Part shown: in pieces, positions 36,666 through 47,773 of the stretch
How the letters are laid out: every line of letters starts with the position of its first letter
Position numbering within the stretch: position 1 is the first letter of the stretch
DNA from: Pempheris klunzingeri
Lineage: Eukaryota; Chordata; Actinopteri; Acropomatiformes; Pempheridae
Assembly (NCBI RefSeq): GCF_042242105.1
Contig: NC_092024.1
Coordinates: forward strand, 4,493,001 to 4,557,000
Length of the DNA stretch: 64,000 nt
Direction: 5' to 3'
The notes under the pieces: model-generated
The model's input: only the letters and a program-made list of their open reading frames with translations
Told to the model about the DNA's origin: nothing
Database searches by the model: none
Position numbers and translations under genes: made by a program

Positions 36666-37079
36666 CAGCGGTGTCAAACTCATTTTAACCGAGGGCCACA
36701 TCAGCATTATGGTTGCCTTCAAAGGGCCAGTTGTAACTGTAAGTATAAATGTAACTAAATATGATTGATGTAATTTAAAATAAATGTAACAACTCCTTCC
36801 CGTATTGTTAAATAACAATTTCTGTATTTATTATTCAAATTACAAATATTACATAGATAGAAAAATATATGCTAGCTTATTGCCCTGTTATTGTAACAAA
36901 TCCTTTCAATGTATCATGTTAAGGTCCCCATATTGGTCTAGCAATCAACAAACAAAACTATTCACATAAAAAACAAAGAAATGTCTGTTGTATTAACACA
37001 TAAATCTGAAAAACACAGTGAATACAGAGCATCATATTTAATTAACACAAAAAAAGATTGCCTCAGTTAATAACAATAT

Positions 37080-38357
<1,278 letters not shown>

Positions 38358-39032
38358 TTTTAAATGTTTGAAGGTATTTTAAAATTTTATGTTGGAAAAA
38401 TCGCCGTCCTTAATCGCTGATGTAGAAATACTGGCCTCTAGTGGCGGGAAGCCGTCACTTCGCGGTTAAAGATCGACATGCATTGTGGGAGATGTAGTTT
38501 ACTTAGATAGCATGCATAAATCTCGCTGACGTCAGCGTGATGAATAAAGTTGCAGACGTATTATGGAGAGTTTGTTCATTGGGAAGATGTCGCCGAGACA
38601 TCAGCATTTGGTAAATAAAAATTCCCTCCGGACGATGTTTGGAAGATGAGTCAAAGATGCTCAGCGCGGCCTCTCTACAGCTTCTATATAGGCCTAACCT
38701 TTATTTAGGTCGGATCATTCAATTAGCATAAATATCTCCAATCCATAATCGAAATTAACATGTATTTACTTAAAATGTGATAGGAATATGACAATATCAT
38801 AACAAAAATATGCTGTAATATTATTGTGTGTGGATAAAATAAAGAGACAGGTATGATTCAAGTTCATGATCATAAATTTATTTCCAGCAGCAAAGCCAAA
38901 AGAGCCCCAGCAGAGAAAGGATAAAGAGAACAGAAAACGTGGCAGGTCGGGAGACGAACACAGGCAGGGAGACGCAGTCTGCAGGGGAGCCCAGGGTTGG
39001 TCATTGTCCCCCTAATCGACGCTGTAACTTAA

Positions 39033-40557
39033 CCCCTTCAGACCTGATTTTTTTCTGCTGAGCAAAAATTTTTTTATACAGTTGCTTTTTACTCCTCTCC
39101 AATATAGAAATGCAGGGAAAAAAGGAAATTTTTGCTAAGTCAATTTTTTATTAGTATTTTTACATGTCCATTACAATGGACGCCACGACTGGATGGGCGT
39201 GAAATGTCATAAAAACTTAAGAGAAAAAGGATATGTTTTTGACATTTAGAAGTAGATGTCTGCATGTGTCTGCATGTTTGTCTATGTGTATGTCTGTGTG
39301 TAGGTCTGGACATGAACAATTTGAACAACCTGTGTATGATTTTGGGAAACATAAAATCAAGACATCAGTTCTGATGTCTTTGTCAGTAACATTTCATGAA
39401 TGCATTGCCGTACTTTTTAACATAGTAGGCTGCATGTAGAAATTGATCACACAAAGAATTGGAACATACATCAGCTTGTGGATACTTTTGTCTAGTCACT
39501 CATTTCTGATGAGTGGCCTTGAAGCAGTTTCTGTGTGGCACAAAGCACAGGTGGATATTGTATTTGCCACAAAAGACGTGTGTTTTTCCCATGCAGTAGG
39601 GCCTCTTGTATGTGGTGGCCTCCCTCTTATCGTCATAATTTAGCATGTGGTCAACCATGTCTAACTGCACTTCGGGTAGGGGCCTTACATCCTGAATGTG
39701 TGGTCTGTGGTGGACATGCTGTGGTTCTGGAGACATGCTGGGTCTTCCACGTTTTGCTACCACTGGTTTGTGGACCCTCACTAGACATTGGGCCACATTC
39801 ATCTTGAAGTGGAGGAGATCGAGAGTGTATTTGGCCTTTATTTTGGCACTCTTGGCATCCAGCCTATACTCCAACCAACTGTTGACCACAGCGAGTTCAA
39901 AAAGCATATGTGATCATTCGGTACGGTACAGACTGACAAGTTGATCGAGCAGGTCAACACCACCCATTGCTTCATTGTACAACTTGACCACCTCTGCACG
40001 GGGCACATTCAAAAATCGGGCCTGCTTTTTGTCCCACCGTTGGACTATAAATACATAAAATATACTAAATAAACTGTCAAAGTTTAGCTATGAAATGCTC
40101 ACAGACTTTGCATAGTGACACTAAATAATGTGACACTGACACTGTTGGCTAACATCACCCAACTCCTGATGTCCATTGGAATGGACACTGAACTTTAGAA
40201 AAATCCTGTACTTTGCAGTTATGAAATATATTCAGAACAACATAAAATATCATCACTTTGAATTGTTTGAATTATGCTGAGTGCAAATTGATTAGGCTAC
40301 AATCATCATAAATGCATGTTTATAAGAAAATAAAGGTGCTTACCCCTCGTCCTGTCAAGCTTCAGAGCCATGCTTGTCTTGTCTGATGTCTGCAGCTCTC
40401 TCAGATCAAATTACCAGTCATAACTTCATTGTGACTGGATAATCAGGAACCAATCAGTAAGAAAGCACTATTCAAATGATGAAATCTCAGATATTTATTG
40501 GTCTAGACCCATAAATGTGTCATGTCCATTCCAGTGGACGCAGGGTCTGAAGGGGTT
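39033..40557 (-). mobile_element. piggyBac-type element nested inside the hAT
   Basis: Inverted ends CCCCTTCAGACC (left) and GGTCTGAAGGGG (right) are bounded by TTAA at 39029-39032 and 40558-40561. TTAA is the obligatory piggyBac target. The right terminus has two extra bases before TTAA. At 1,525 bases it is shorter than an autonomous copy. Both ends also share GTCCATT(A/C)CA(A/G)TGGACG subterminal sequence. Confidence 0.88.
39500..40060 (-). pseudogene. piggyBac transposase C-terminal half, broken
   Basis: Minus strand: QRWDKKQARFLNVPRAEVVKLYN followed by MGGVDLLDQLVSLYR (39,925-39,967). MGGVD-x-x-D is the diagnostic piggyBac block holding a catalytic Asp. A stop (complement at 39914-39916) precedes an LFELAVVNSWLEYR segment and a terminal cysteine-rich region (YCMGKTHVFCGKYNIHLCF). 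The N-terminal half and the first two catalytic Asp are missing. Confidence 0.85.
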
Positions 40558-41644
40558 TTAAGGAGATTAAAAAATATAAATAAATCATCTTGAGTACTAC
40601 AGTTTTTGGTTACTCTACCCAGCACTAGGTTTAAGATGATTTTATGGTAAGTAAGGGGTTTAAAGGACTAGTGACAACTCAATGTTGTTACTTGAAATAA
40701 ATAAAAAAAACATGACAAAATAAAACACACATTTTACACTTTGATTAATTTAATCACCATATCATTTCTCTTACGTTTGATGTAATGCTGTGATCTGTGT
40801 CTGACTGAACAGCCTCATGGAGGTGACATTTCACAGTCCTACATATTTTAATCTAACGAACAAGTCGTTTGGTGTTTTAAAAGTCATGACATTGACCTGA
40901 AACAGTTCCAGATTTCGTTGGCATCCACAGGCTGCTGCGGAGCTCAGCAAACGGCTCGCAGTGCGTCTCTCAGTCCAGAGACGGTGCACTATACTCAAAC
41001 ATACCCTGATACGGATATTAGCTTTACTGTTAATACGAACACACCAACAACCCGTAACCAGTACAGAACCATGAGAAACACCGGGCCGTGTTAAATAAAC
41101 TCAGCGCTTCCCTTCGTTAGCTGCCGGTTAACCGCTAGCTCCGCAGCTGTACAAACACCGAAGCTAACCGCTGCTACTAACAGCTAATGCTAACTAACGT
41201 TACCTGATCCTTTCCCGAATTCAACACTAAGTTATTATCTAGAAGGGGATTGTTCATGTGCTGGAAAAACGTATAGCTATCTAGCAATGGCGTTTGCTAA
41301 TCGAGTCTGTGGCTTAATGTTTACTCAGCTAGCTAGCAAGCTTGTTAGGAGTCGGCGTCTGAGCTCTTCACCTAAACTAGCTATGGGCCGATGCTCCTCT
41401 GATGCATTTACAGATGTTAGGAGTAGAATGTCGACATATGTGTGCTATCTAGGTATTGTCAATATGCTTTAAAGCATTAAAGCAGCATAGACTAATTTAA
41501 GACTAATTTAATTAAGTGGGGGACATGTCCCCCCGGGTTTCCACCTATACATACACCTTTTAAGTAAGCTCTCATGGGCCACATAAAATGACTTGGCGGG
41601 CTACGTTTGGCCCGCGGGCCTTGAGTTTGACACGTGATATATGT

Positions 41645-41848
41645 AATCAAATGCAGAAAATGCCCCCTACAATATGTGGGGGAAACTGAAAACGCGCTTA
41701 CAACGCGCCTCGCACACCACAAGTATAACATAAGGAAAGACCACAAGACCAATACTCACCTGGTGAGGCACTTCAGGGACCACGGTCTCCACAATCCGTA
41801 TTTCACAAAAAATAATTGTGATAATAAGAAACTTGATTTTGTCTAACA
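41645..41848 (+). pseudogene. Penelope-like GIY-YIG endonuclease domain
   Basis: Encodes an IKCRKC segment then LQYVGETENALTTRLAHH, followed by HLVRHFRDH. The Tyr-Val-Gly-Glu-Thr block with the downstream Arg is the YIG half and active-site region of a GIY-YIG nuclease. The GIY half (Ile-Tyr-Val) lies across the hAT insertion point. It is separated from its RT by about 5 kb. Confidence 0.85.
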
Positions 41849-42047
41849 AAATTATATATATATATATCCCTCAGATTTTAAGGGTCATGTAAAAGAGCCT
41901 GGAGTAGTTACTGATGAATCAAGAACACAGACACAGGCTGAGACTTTTGTAAAACACATTTAATATTTATTTTACAAGTTTTGTCATCACAACTTGAGTA
42001 GTTCTCTTTCCATGATGTGAATGTTTAAGCTTGAAACAGAATGAAAA

Positions 42048-42143
42048 CACTGTGGAGCCATTCGTGTGCATGTGAATGAGAGGCACTGTGAAGCACTTTG
42101 TCCAGTAAGATTGAAATGTGCTATATAAATGCAGTCCATTTAC
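42048..42143 (+). mobile_element. SINE tail fragment
   Basis: GTGAATGAGAGGCACTGTGA through a GTGCTATATAAATGCAGTCC segment matches the 3' body of the tRNA-derived SINE at 19508-19714 (opposite strand). The head is missing. Confidence 0.6.
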
Positions 42144-42354
42144 CATTTCACTATTTGGAAGTGCGATAAAATGATATTCAGTACTGTGCAAAAGTTTTAG
42201 GTCTCAGCTGATGACACTGCTGGACATCTTCTGATTTTGAAGGGAAGTCAGGATAATGTGTCTTTCATCTGCTGCACTACGCTCCTTGGCCGACCACTGC
42301 TTCTACAGTAAGATCAAAAGAGCTTGAACAACAAATTTTGCAACCCCAGTCTGC

Positions 42355-42822
42355 TTTCAATCAATCAATCAATCTTGATTTATGTAGCGCCAATTCATAA
42401 CAACTGACTCCCCTTTAATGGAAAGAAACCTTGAACAGAACCAGGCTCAGAGGAGGGCGTCTTTCTGTCAGGGGGCCGTGTTGGGTGGGGGTTGGACAGA
42501 GCAACTATATTACTGACAATAGGAATATGACTAATAATGATCAATATGCTAACAGTGAATAACATGACTAATATTATAAGTGATTCATGAAGCCAGAGAA
42601 CCACAGCAGGAGAACCAGGACCAGGATCCACAGGAACCAGAGAACCACAGCAGCAGGAGAACCAGGACCAGGATCCACAGGAACCAGAGAACCACAGCAG
42701 CAGGAGAACCAGGACCAGGATCCACAGGAACCTGAGAACCACAGCAGGAGAACCAGGACCAGGATCCACAGGAACCAGAGAACCACAGCAGGAGAACCAG
42801 AACCAGGATCCACAAGATGAAA
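42355..42822 (-). mobile_element. L2-like LINE 3' end, inserted in the Tc1 region
   Basis: Minus orientation. The 3' tail is the (TCAA)n run at 42,356-42,373, preceded (minus strand) by a gene-like GCGCTACATAAATCAAG segment, then AGCCTGGTTCTG, then a minisatellite. The same modules appear in plus orientation at 53140-54013. Insertion splits the Tc1 helix-turn-helix sequence. Confidence 0.75.
42598..42815 (-). repeat. 42-45 bp minisatellite (five units)
   Basis: Five tandem units of the type CCACAGCAGGAGAACC-AGGACCAGGATCCACAGGAA, two with an extra CAG. Unit lengths divisible by three keep long frames open on both strands; these are not taken as genes. It lies in the 3' region of the L2-like copy. 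Confidence 0.92.
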
Positions 42823-44621
42823 TCTTTCCCTGGGAGAGACCTTGCTGATGCAGTATAACTACCTTGTGTCTTGTTGCTGTGTTCAGTCTTGCCGTGGTGG
42901 ATGACCTGTGACGTGAAACTGTTGTTGGGTATTCGCCACGTGGGAGAACAAGGGAAGGTCTACATGTACATTCCAAAGCCTGAAACAAAGGAACAGGTGC
43001 CAAAACTCCCTCGGACGTTACAAACCTAAACTAAGCGGAAGGTTTGGCCTGGATTCAAATCACGGGGTCTCATCGGAAGAAATCCACCGGACTCCCGGAA
43101 GAGCCCCTCGATGCAGCCATGACGTCACCAAAATTACAAAACTCGCGCGCTGGCCCTGATTAACCCCTAAAACCTAGGTAACAGCCTCCCTTACACTGCG
43201 GGGGCAGCAACTGGCTGATCTTGTTCTTATTTTTGTCTTCCCTGCTTTTTATTTTGTTTCTGTGTCCCTCACTGAACACGTTGGGATCCCGAGGAGAACA
43301 CCGATCAACCCGCAGCCTCCCCGGTTTACCTGCAGAAGGGAGAGACAGCTCACGGTTCTCTTTAGGGAAAGAGAAGGATAACTTCCACACCCAGCTCTCT
43401 TTCACTCCCAGTCGACTGTTCCTACGCTGCCACCCGAGAATCAGCGCGCCGCCAACCCCACCGACTATTATGCATGTAAAGAGTAGCTGCTTGTGATCAT
43501 TGTGCATATGTGTTGTGGCAACAGCTGGTTATGATAGTCAGTGCTCGGACTCAAGCCTTCCTGTTCACTTTTATAAATGTAAGTTATAAATCCTGTATAG
43601 ATATCAACATTTCAAGAGAATCCCTCTTGAGACTGAATTCACAGTTTGGTTATTTTCCCTGCCCCGATATGATTCATTTCCATTAATAATTCTACTGATA
43701 TTGATAAGTATACTTAGACTAAGACTCAGACTTTTCTTTATTGATCCCCCATAGGGGGAAATTCACGTTACAGCAGCAACAATAGAAAAAAAGAGTAAAG
43801 AAAACAGTAGAAAATAAACAATAGCAAATAAATACTCATAAGTATTCAATCTGATTAATAATCATTTTATTCTTTTGCTAATAACCAAACCTGCTCTTCC
43901 CAGTGCCCTACACTGTCTTCCACAACCTCAGCTTGGTAGCAGAGTCTGGCTGTTCCTCCCCCAGTTTTAAGCCTCCTACACTGTTGTTTCTATTCCAGTT
44001 AATCACTGTGTTTCAACCTGCAGATGAAATTGATGATCATTAGCACCTGTTTGGTATAATTGGCCAATCATACGCTTGACTGTGATACTACAAAACCTCT
44101 GATTTGTGCCAGTGTACCTAGAAGAATTGATGCTGTTTTGAAGGCAGAGGGAGGTCACACCAAATATTGATTTGATTTAGATTTTTCTTCTGTTCACTCA
44201 CTTTGCATTTTGTGAATTGATAAAAATCTAATTTTACATTTTTGAAAGCATTCTTACTTAACAGCATTTCTTTACACCTGTGTAAGACTTTTGCAAAGTA
44301 CTGCATACATGTACATCATGCCATGCATGTCCATCGACATGGACAGGTCAGACTTTATAGGAAAAAAAATAATAAATCAAGTGGCACATTTTTCCTTCTT
44401 CCTCCATCCGTTTTCACCACTCATTAAAAACAAATGATGGCTTCCACAGATGCGCACACACACCAAGTACAAGAGTTAACACAGACCACAAACCTGGCAA
44501 ATATGGGAGCAATTACTTAGAGGCCACAAGCACTGGCTCCTTCACGAGATCCTCTGAACACACAAACATACCGTAGACCACACTCAAATACACACACCAG
44601 AACAAATAAAGCTCTGTGGTA

Positions 44622-45690
44622 CGCGTCAATTTCTATTTATTTATACAGCGCAAATTCACAACAAATGTTATCCCAAGACACTTTTCTTACAGAACAGGTC
44701 GAGACTCAATAAAGAGAGACCCAATAATTTCAAGAATTCAATATTAAGGATTTCAGAATCCCCAGACGAGCAAGCATCAGGCAGCAGAGGTGTCAGGATC
44801 CTGTTAGGTTTCTGTCTCCCCTGCCCTTCCTCCCCCTGTGCTGTCTCCCTCTACCTGCCACCTGAGCGGAGGTTACTCCAGGTCACTCCGCTCACGCACC
44901 TGCAATTCACACACAGCTGACACCAATCTCCAATCAGGCCACCCACTCCTTCCCTGCCTACATAAGCCCAGCCCAGATCACCACTCTCTGCCAGACTGTC
45001 TGTTGCACTAGGTATACTTCAGGTTCCTTTCTCCAAGACTACTTGTGATTTTGTCCTGGTTCTGGTTATTGTCTCCCTCCCCCGTCTGTTCTCCCAGATC
45101 TCCGTCCAGATCCTGCTCCCTGCTCCACCTGGTTGTCTTCCCCGGTCCCCACCCCGGTCCTGCTTCCCGCTAGCCCCTTTTCCCCGACCTTGCTCCTATC
45201 CGTTGGTGTAAATAAACCCATCTGTCTCCCAACCACCCAGTTGTTGTGTGTCTGCATTGTGGGTTCAGCCGGTTTAGTTCCGCACAACAAAAGGTGAGGG
45301 AAAAACTCCCTTTTTAACAGGGAGACACGAAGGCAGACAGAACCCAGTTCAGGGGTCAGCTTTATGTCGGCGTCTGTGTTGGGTGTGGGTGGGTGGGAGA
45401 GAGAGTTATGTGGAAACTATGTTGGGAAGTGGATGCACAGCAATATTTCTTATATTAATGATAATAAGAATATGATAATGAATAAAATGACAATGAATTT
45501 AATAATAACAATATATTAATAATGGATAATGAGTAATAATTCTAATAGTTGCAGTGGGAGGCCCATGTCCAGGCCCATGGCGCTGGCTGATCCGCAGCAG
45601 TGATCCATGGAAGCCAGAGAACCGCAGCAGTGATCCATGGAAGCCAGAGAACCGCAGCCAGGCGTACTGCAACCACAATCCACAGGACAT
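44622..45690 (-). mobile_element. L2-like LINE 3' end interrupted by a solo LTR
   Basis: Related in structure to 42355-42822: a TATTTATACAGCGC-like tail, an AAAAACTCCCTTTTTAACAG segment, and two short GATCCATGGAAGCCAGAGAA tandem units at 45,600-45,655. The LTR at 44791-45289 splits the GCAG-AGG-TGAGGGAAAAAC host segment. Confidence 0.6.
44791..45289 (+). mobile_element. Solo LTR (Ty3/Gypsy-type)
   Basis: A 499-base sequence starting TGTCAGGATCC and ending CGCACAACA, i.e. TG...CA termini. It has a TACATAAG TATA-like box in the middle and an AATAAA about 80 bases before the end. Flanking pentamers are AGAGG and AAAGG (4 of 5 identical). There is no internal retroelement sequence, so recombination between two LTRs is inferred. 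Confidence 0.75.
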
Positions 45691-45699
45691 GACGGAGTA

Positions 45700-46932
45700 C
45701 TGCTACTGTCCCCATATTCATACCACTACTGGTGTACACTTACCTTTCCAAGTCCTCCTCCTACTTGTCTCTGGACAAACACCTGATAATCTTCATCAAA
45801 TTGGCAGCAGGTTACTGAGAGTCTTGTGGTATGCCTTTCTAGAGAGAGATCATCAAAACAACATAGGAGTGGCTATACCGATGTCTGAATCAGTTTAACT
45901 TTGCCTCTTGAGGGAGAGGTAATGTTTTCCCCAGATCTATAACCCAGCATTTTCTCTGGCCTTAACATGCCCTATCTCAGCCATTCGCTTGTGATCTGTA
46001 ACATGAAAAGCCAAAAGAGGCCCGACTATAGAGAGTGGGTAGCAGAGAACATGTCATTTGAGCAGTATGTCAAATAAATGTATTTAAATGTGTATAAAAT
46101 ATGTATTTAATTACAAAATGTGGATTTTGCAGGAAATAAAATACTTTAAGAGCTTGTATTTGTGTATTCAAAATACTTTACGTTAAAAAATATTGTATTT
46201 AATGTGTCATTATATTCTTAAATAAGAGACTTTTTTAAAACTGTAGATTAAAAAAAAACAAGAAAAAACTGTACAACAATTAGCCTAAACACAGTCTTTG
46301 GCTAAATGCAAATGAATCCAGAGGCATGTCCTGTTGGGTCCAGCGATGTGCTCATTGTGAACTACTGTAATTCATTTGTGTAGCTTGGGAAAAGAAGTTG
46401 CTTTGGTGGTGCAAATCTACCCAAAAGAAAGGTATGTAATAGAAATATGTATCAGATCTTATATGCTAAGGCAAGCTTACTGAACGACACTTAAACACAA
46501 CAGAAGAAAAGAGTCAACTGGCAAATACACTTGTGCCTTCCACATACGAGACTTTGAAAAAGACTTTTGAAAGACTCTTGTTACAACTTTACGGGTGCCT
46601 TGGGTTGCTCATGGCACCAGCGGAGGGAACCTACCAGGACCTCGCTTGAATGGGGGCCAACAAGCACCACAGTTGAGGAATGTCGAAAAAGGGTCGCCGC
46701 TTATTGTGGAACTTATCAGAATGAGCTCTCACTGAATATTTAATCACCTCATAGAGCGCTTGAGGGAGCTTTAGTGGGCTTCCAGTGAAGAAGAAGATGA
46801 GGTGTTTTAGTAAGGAAAGGAAGTCTTCTAGAAAACCATATGTGGATCTACAGGGAAAGATATTTTTATGTAGTAACTCTGCTAAAAGCGAAACAGTATT
46901 GGACAAGAGTAGAACACATTAGAGTGCAGGAT
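45700..46932. other. Unassigned AT-rich spacer
   Basis: Nothing recognised apart from short frames without familiar motifs. Confidence 0.5.
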
Positions 46933-46969
46933 GAAACATGACATATGTGGGACTTCCGGTGAGCGCTCT

Positions 46970-46979
46970 AAGATGGCGG
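46970..46979 (+). promoter_or_regulatory. YY1-like motif at the L1 5' end
   Basis: AAGATGGCGG about 22 bases from the element start matches the YY1 core. Mammalian L1 elements carry a YY1 site in the equivalent place, where it sets transcription start. Confidence 0.5.
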
Positions 46980-47068
46980 TGTAATAGAAAACTCTCTTGG
47001 TCAAGTTCAAGAAAAAAAACCCACTAAAACACAAAAATTGCTTTTACGCGAAGCCAGCATGACTTAAA

Positions 47069-47761
47069 ATGAGTGGGGTTAGAAGCAAGAAGGCTCTGGG
47101 GAAAAACAAAGATCACGGCGAGAGAAAAGAAAACGATACGGCGAAAGCTAGCAAAACCAACATGGGAGAAATGGATACCGGCGGCGAGGAAGGGGACTTT
47201 ACCACCGTTAAAGCTATCCAAAACTTAGCCAAAAACATACAGGAACTCAAAACGGAACTTAAACAAGATTTGACGGACTTCAAGAACAACTTCAGGAACG
47301 ATATTAAACAAGAATTCAACAGTTTCAGGTCGGAGATAAATCAAAAGCTGCAGAGTATAGCTGGAGATGTTCGTAACCACGGTATGAGGCTAAGTGAAGT
47401 TGAACAGCGGCTAGACGAAAGTGAATCCGCTAACACAGAGCTAAAAGATGCTCTGCTTCATTCTCTTAAACAACAAAGACTCCTGCAAGCAAAAGTTACG
47501 GACCTAGAAGGGAGGTCACGCTGTAATAGCATCCGTATATACGGCATTAAAGAAGGCACCGAAGGGACCTCAGTGCTAATCTTCATCTACAACTTTTTAA
47601 AGACGGAGCTGGCACTTGATAAGGACACGGATCTGCAAATTCAACGAGCACACCGATCAATCGGCCCCAAACCACAAAACGAAGCAGTCTCAAGATCCAT
47701 CCTGGTCAATCTTCAGAGGTACGACCTCAAAGACAAAATACTTAAAACGGCCTGGCCTTAA
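47069..47761 (+). CDS. L1 ORF1 protein (RNA-binding, coiled coil), C-terminally truncated
   Basis: 230 residues. A basic N-terminus is followed by a coiled coil (about residues 50-140, Leu/Ile heptads such as KNIQELKTELKQDLTDFK) and the start of an RRM-like fold (SRCNSIRIYGIKEG). L1 ORF1 proteins form trimers that coat the element RNA. The C-terminal domain is cut short, and the stop (TAA) falls at the deletion junction. Not a host gene. Confidence 0.85.
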   Translation: MSGVRSKKALGKNKDHGERKENDTAKASKTNMGEMDTGGEEGDFTTVKAIQNLAKNIQELKTELKQDLTDFKNNFRNDIKQEFNSFRSEINQKLQSIAGDVRNHGMRLSEVEQRLDESESANTELKDALLHSLKQQRLLQAKVTDLEGRSRCNSIRIYGIKEGTEGTSVLIFIYNFLKTELALDKDTDLQIQRAHRSIGPKPQNEAVSRSILVNLQRYDLKDKILKTAWP

Positions 47762-47773
47762 AAAGTTCTTGAG

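Larger units (their letters stand above)
42181..44306. mobile_element. Rearranged Tc1-like region with flanking inverted ends
   Basis: CAGTACTGTGCAAAAGTTTT at 42181 and its imperfect complement at about 44,284-44,306 form outward Tc1-type ends. Minus-strand frames near 42,820-42,930 encode TARLNTATRHKVVILHQQGL, and 42,205-42,350 QTGVAKFVVQALL and ADERHIILTSLQ. These are the N-terminal helix-turn-helix halves of a Tc1 transposase, separated by an L2-like insertion. The opposite strand at 44,113-44,168 encodes VPRRIDAVLKAEGGHTKY and a stop, a Tc1 C-terminus. Opposite orientations mean two copies or an internal inversion. Catalytic parts are absent. Confidence 0.7.

Noticed and set aside
42395..43003. 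A 202-residue minus-strand frame with repeated Gly-Ser-Trp/Pro motifs
   Set aside because: It is a readthrough of Tc1 transposase sequence into the L2-like minisatellite; the repeated protein pattern is just the 42-45-base tandem unit.
46631..46906. 91-residue minus-strand frame at 46.6-46.9 kb
   Set aside because: No recognisable domain, in repeat-rich AT-rich sequence; not enough support to call it a gene.
47113..47319. Hydrophobic minus-strand frame opposite L1 ORF1
   Set aside because: Antisense of a Lys/Glu-rich coiled coil gives hydrophobic residues by chance.
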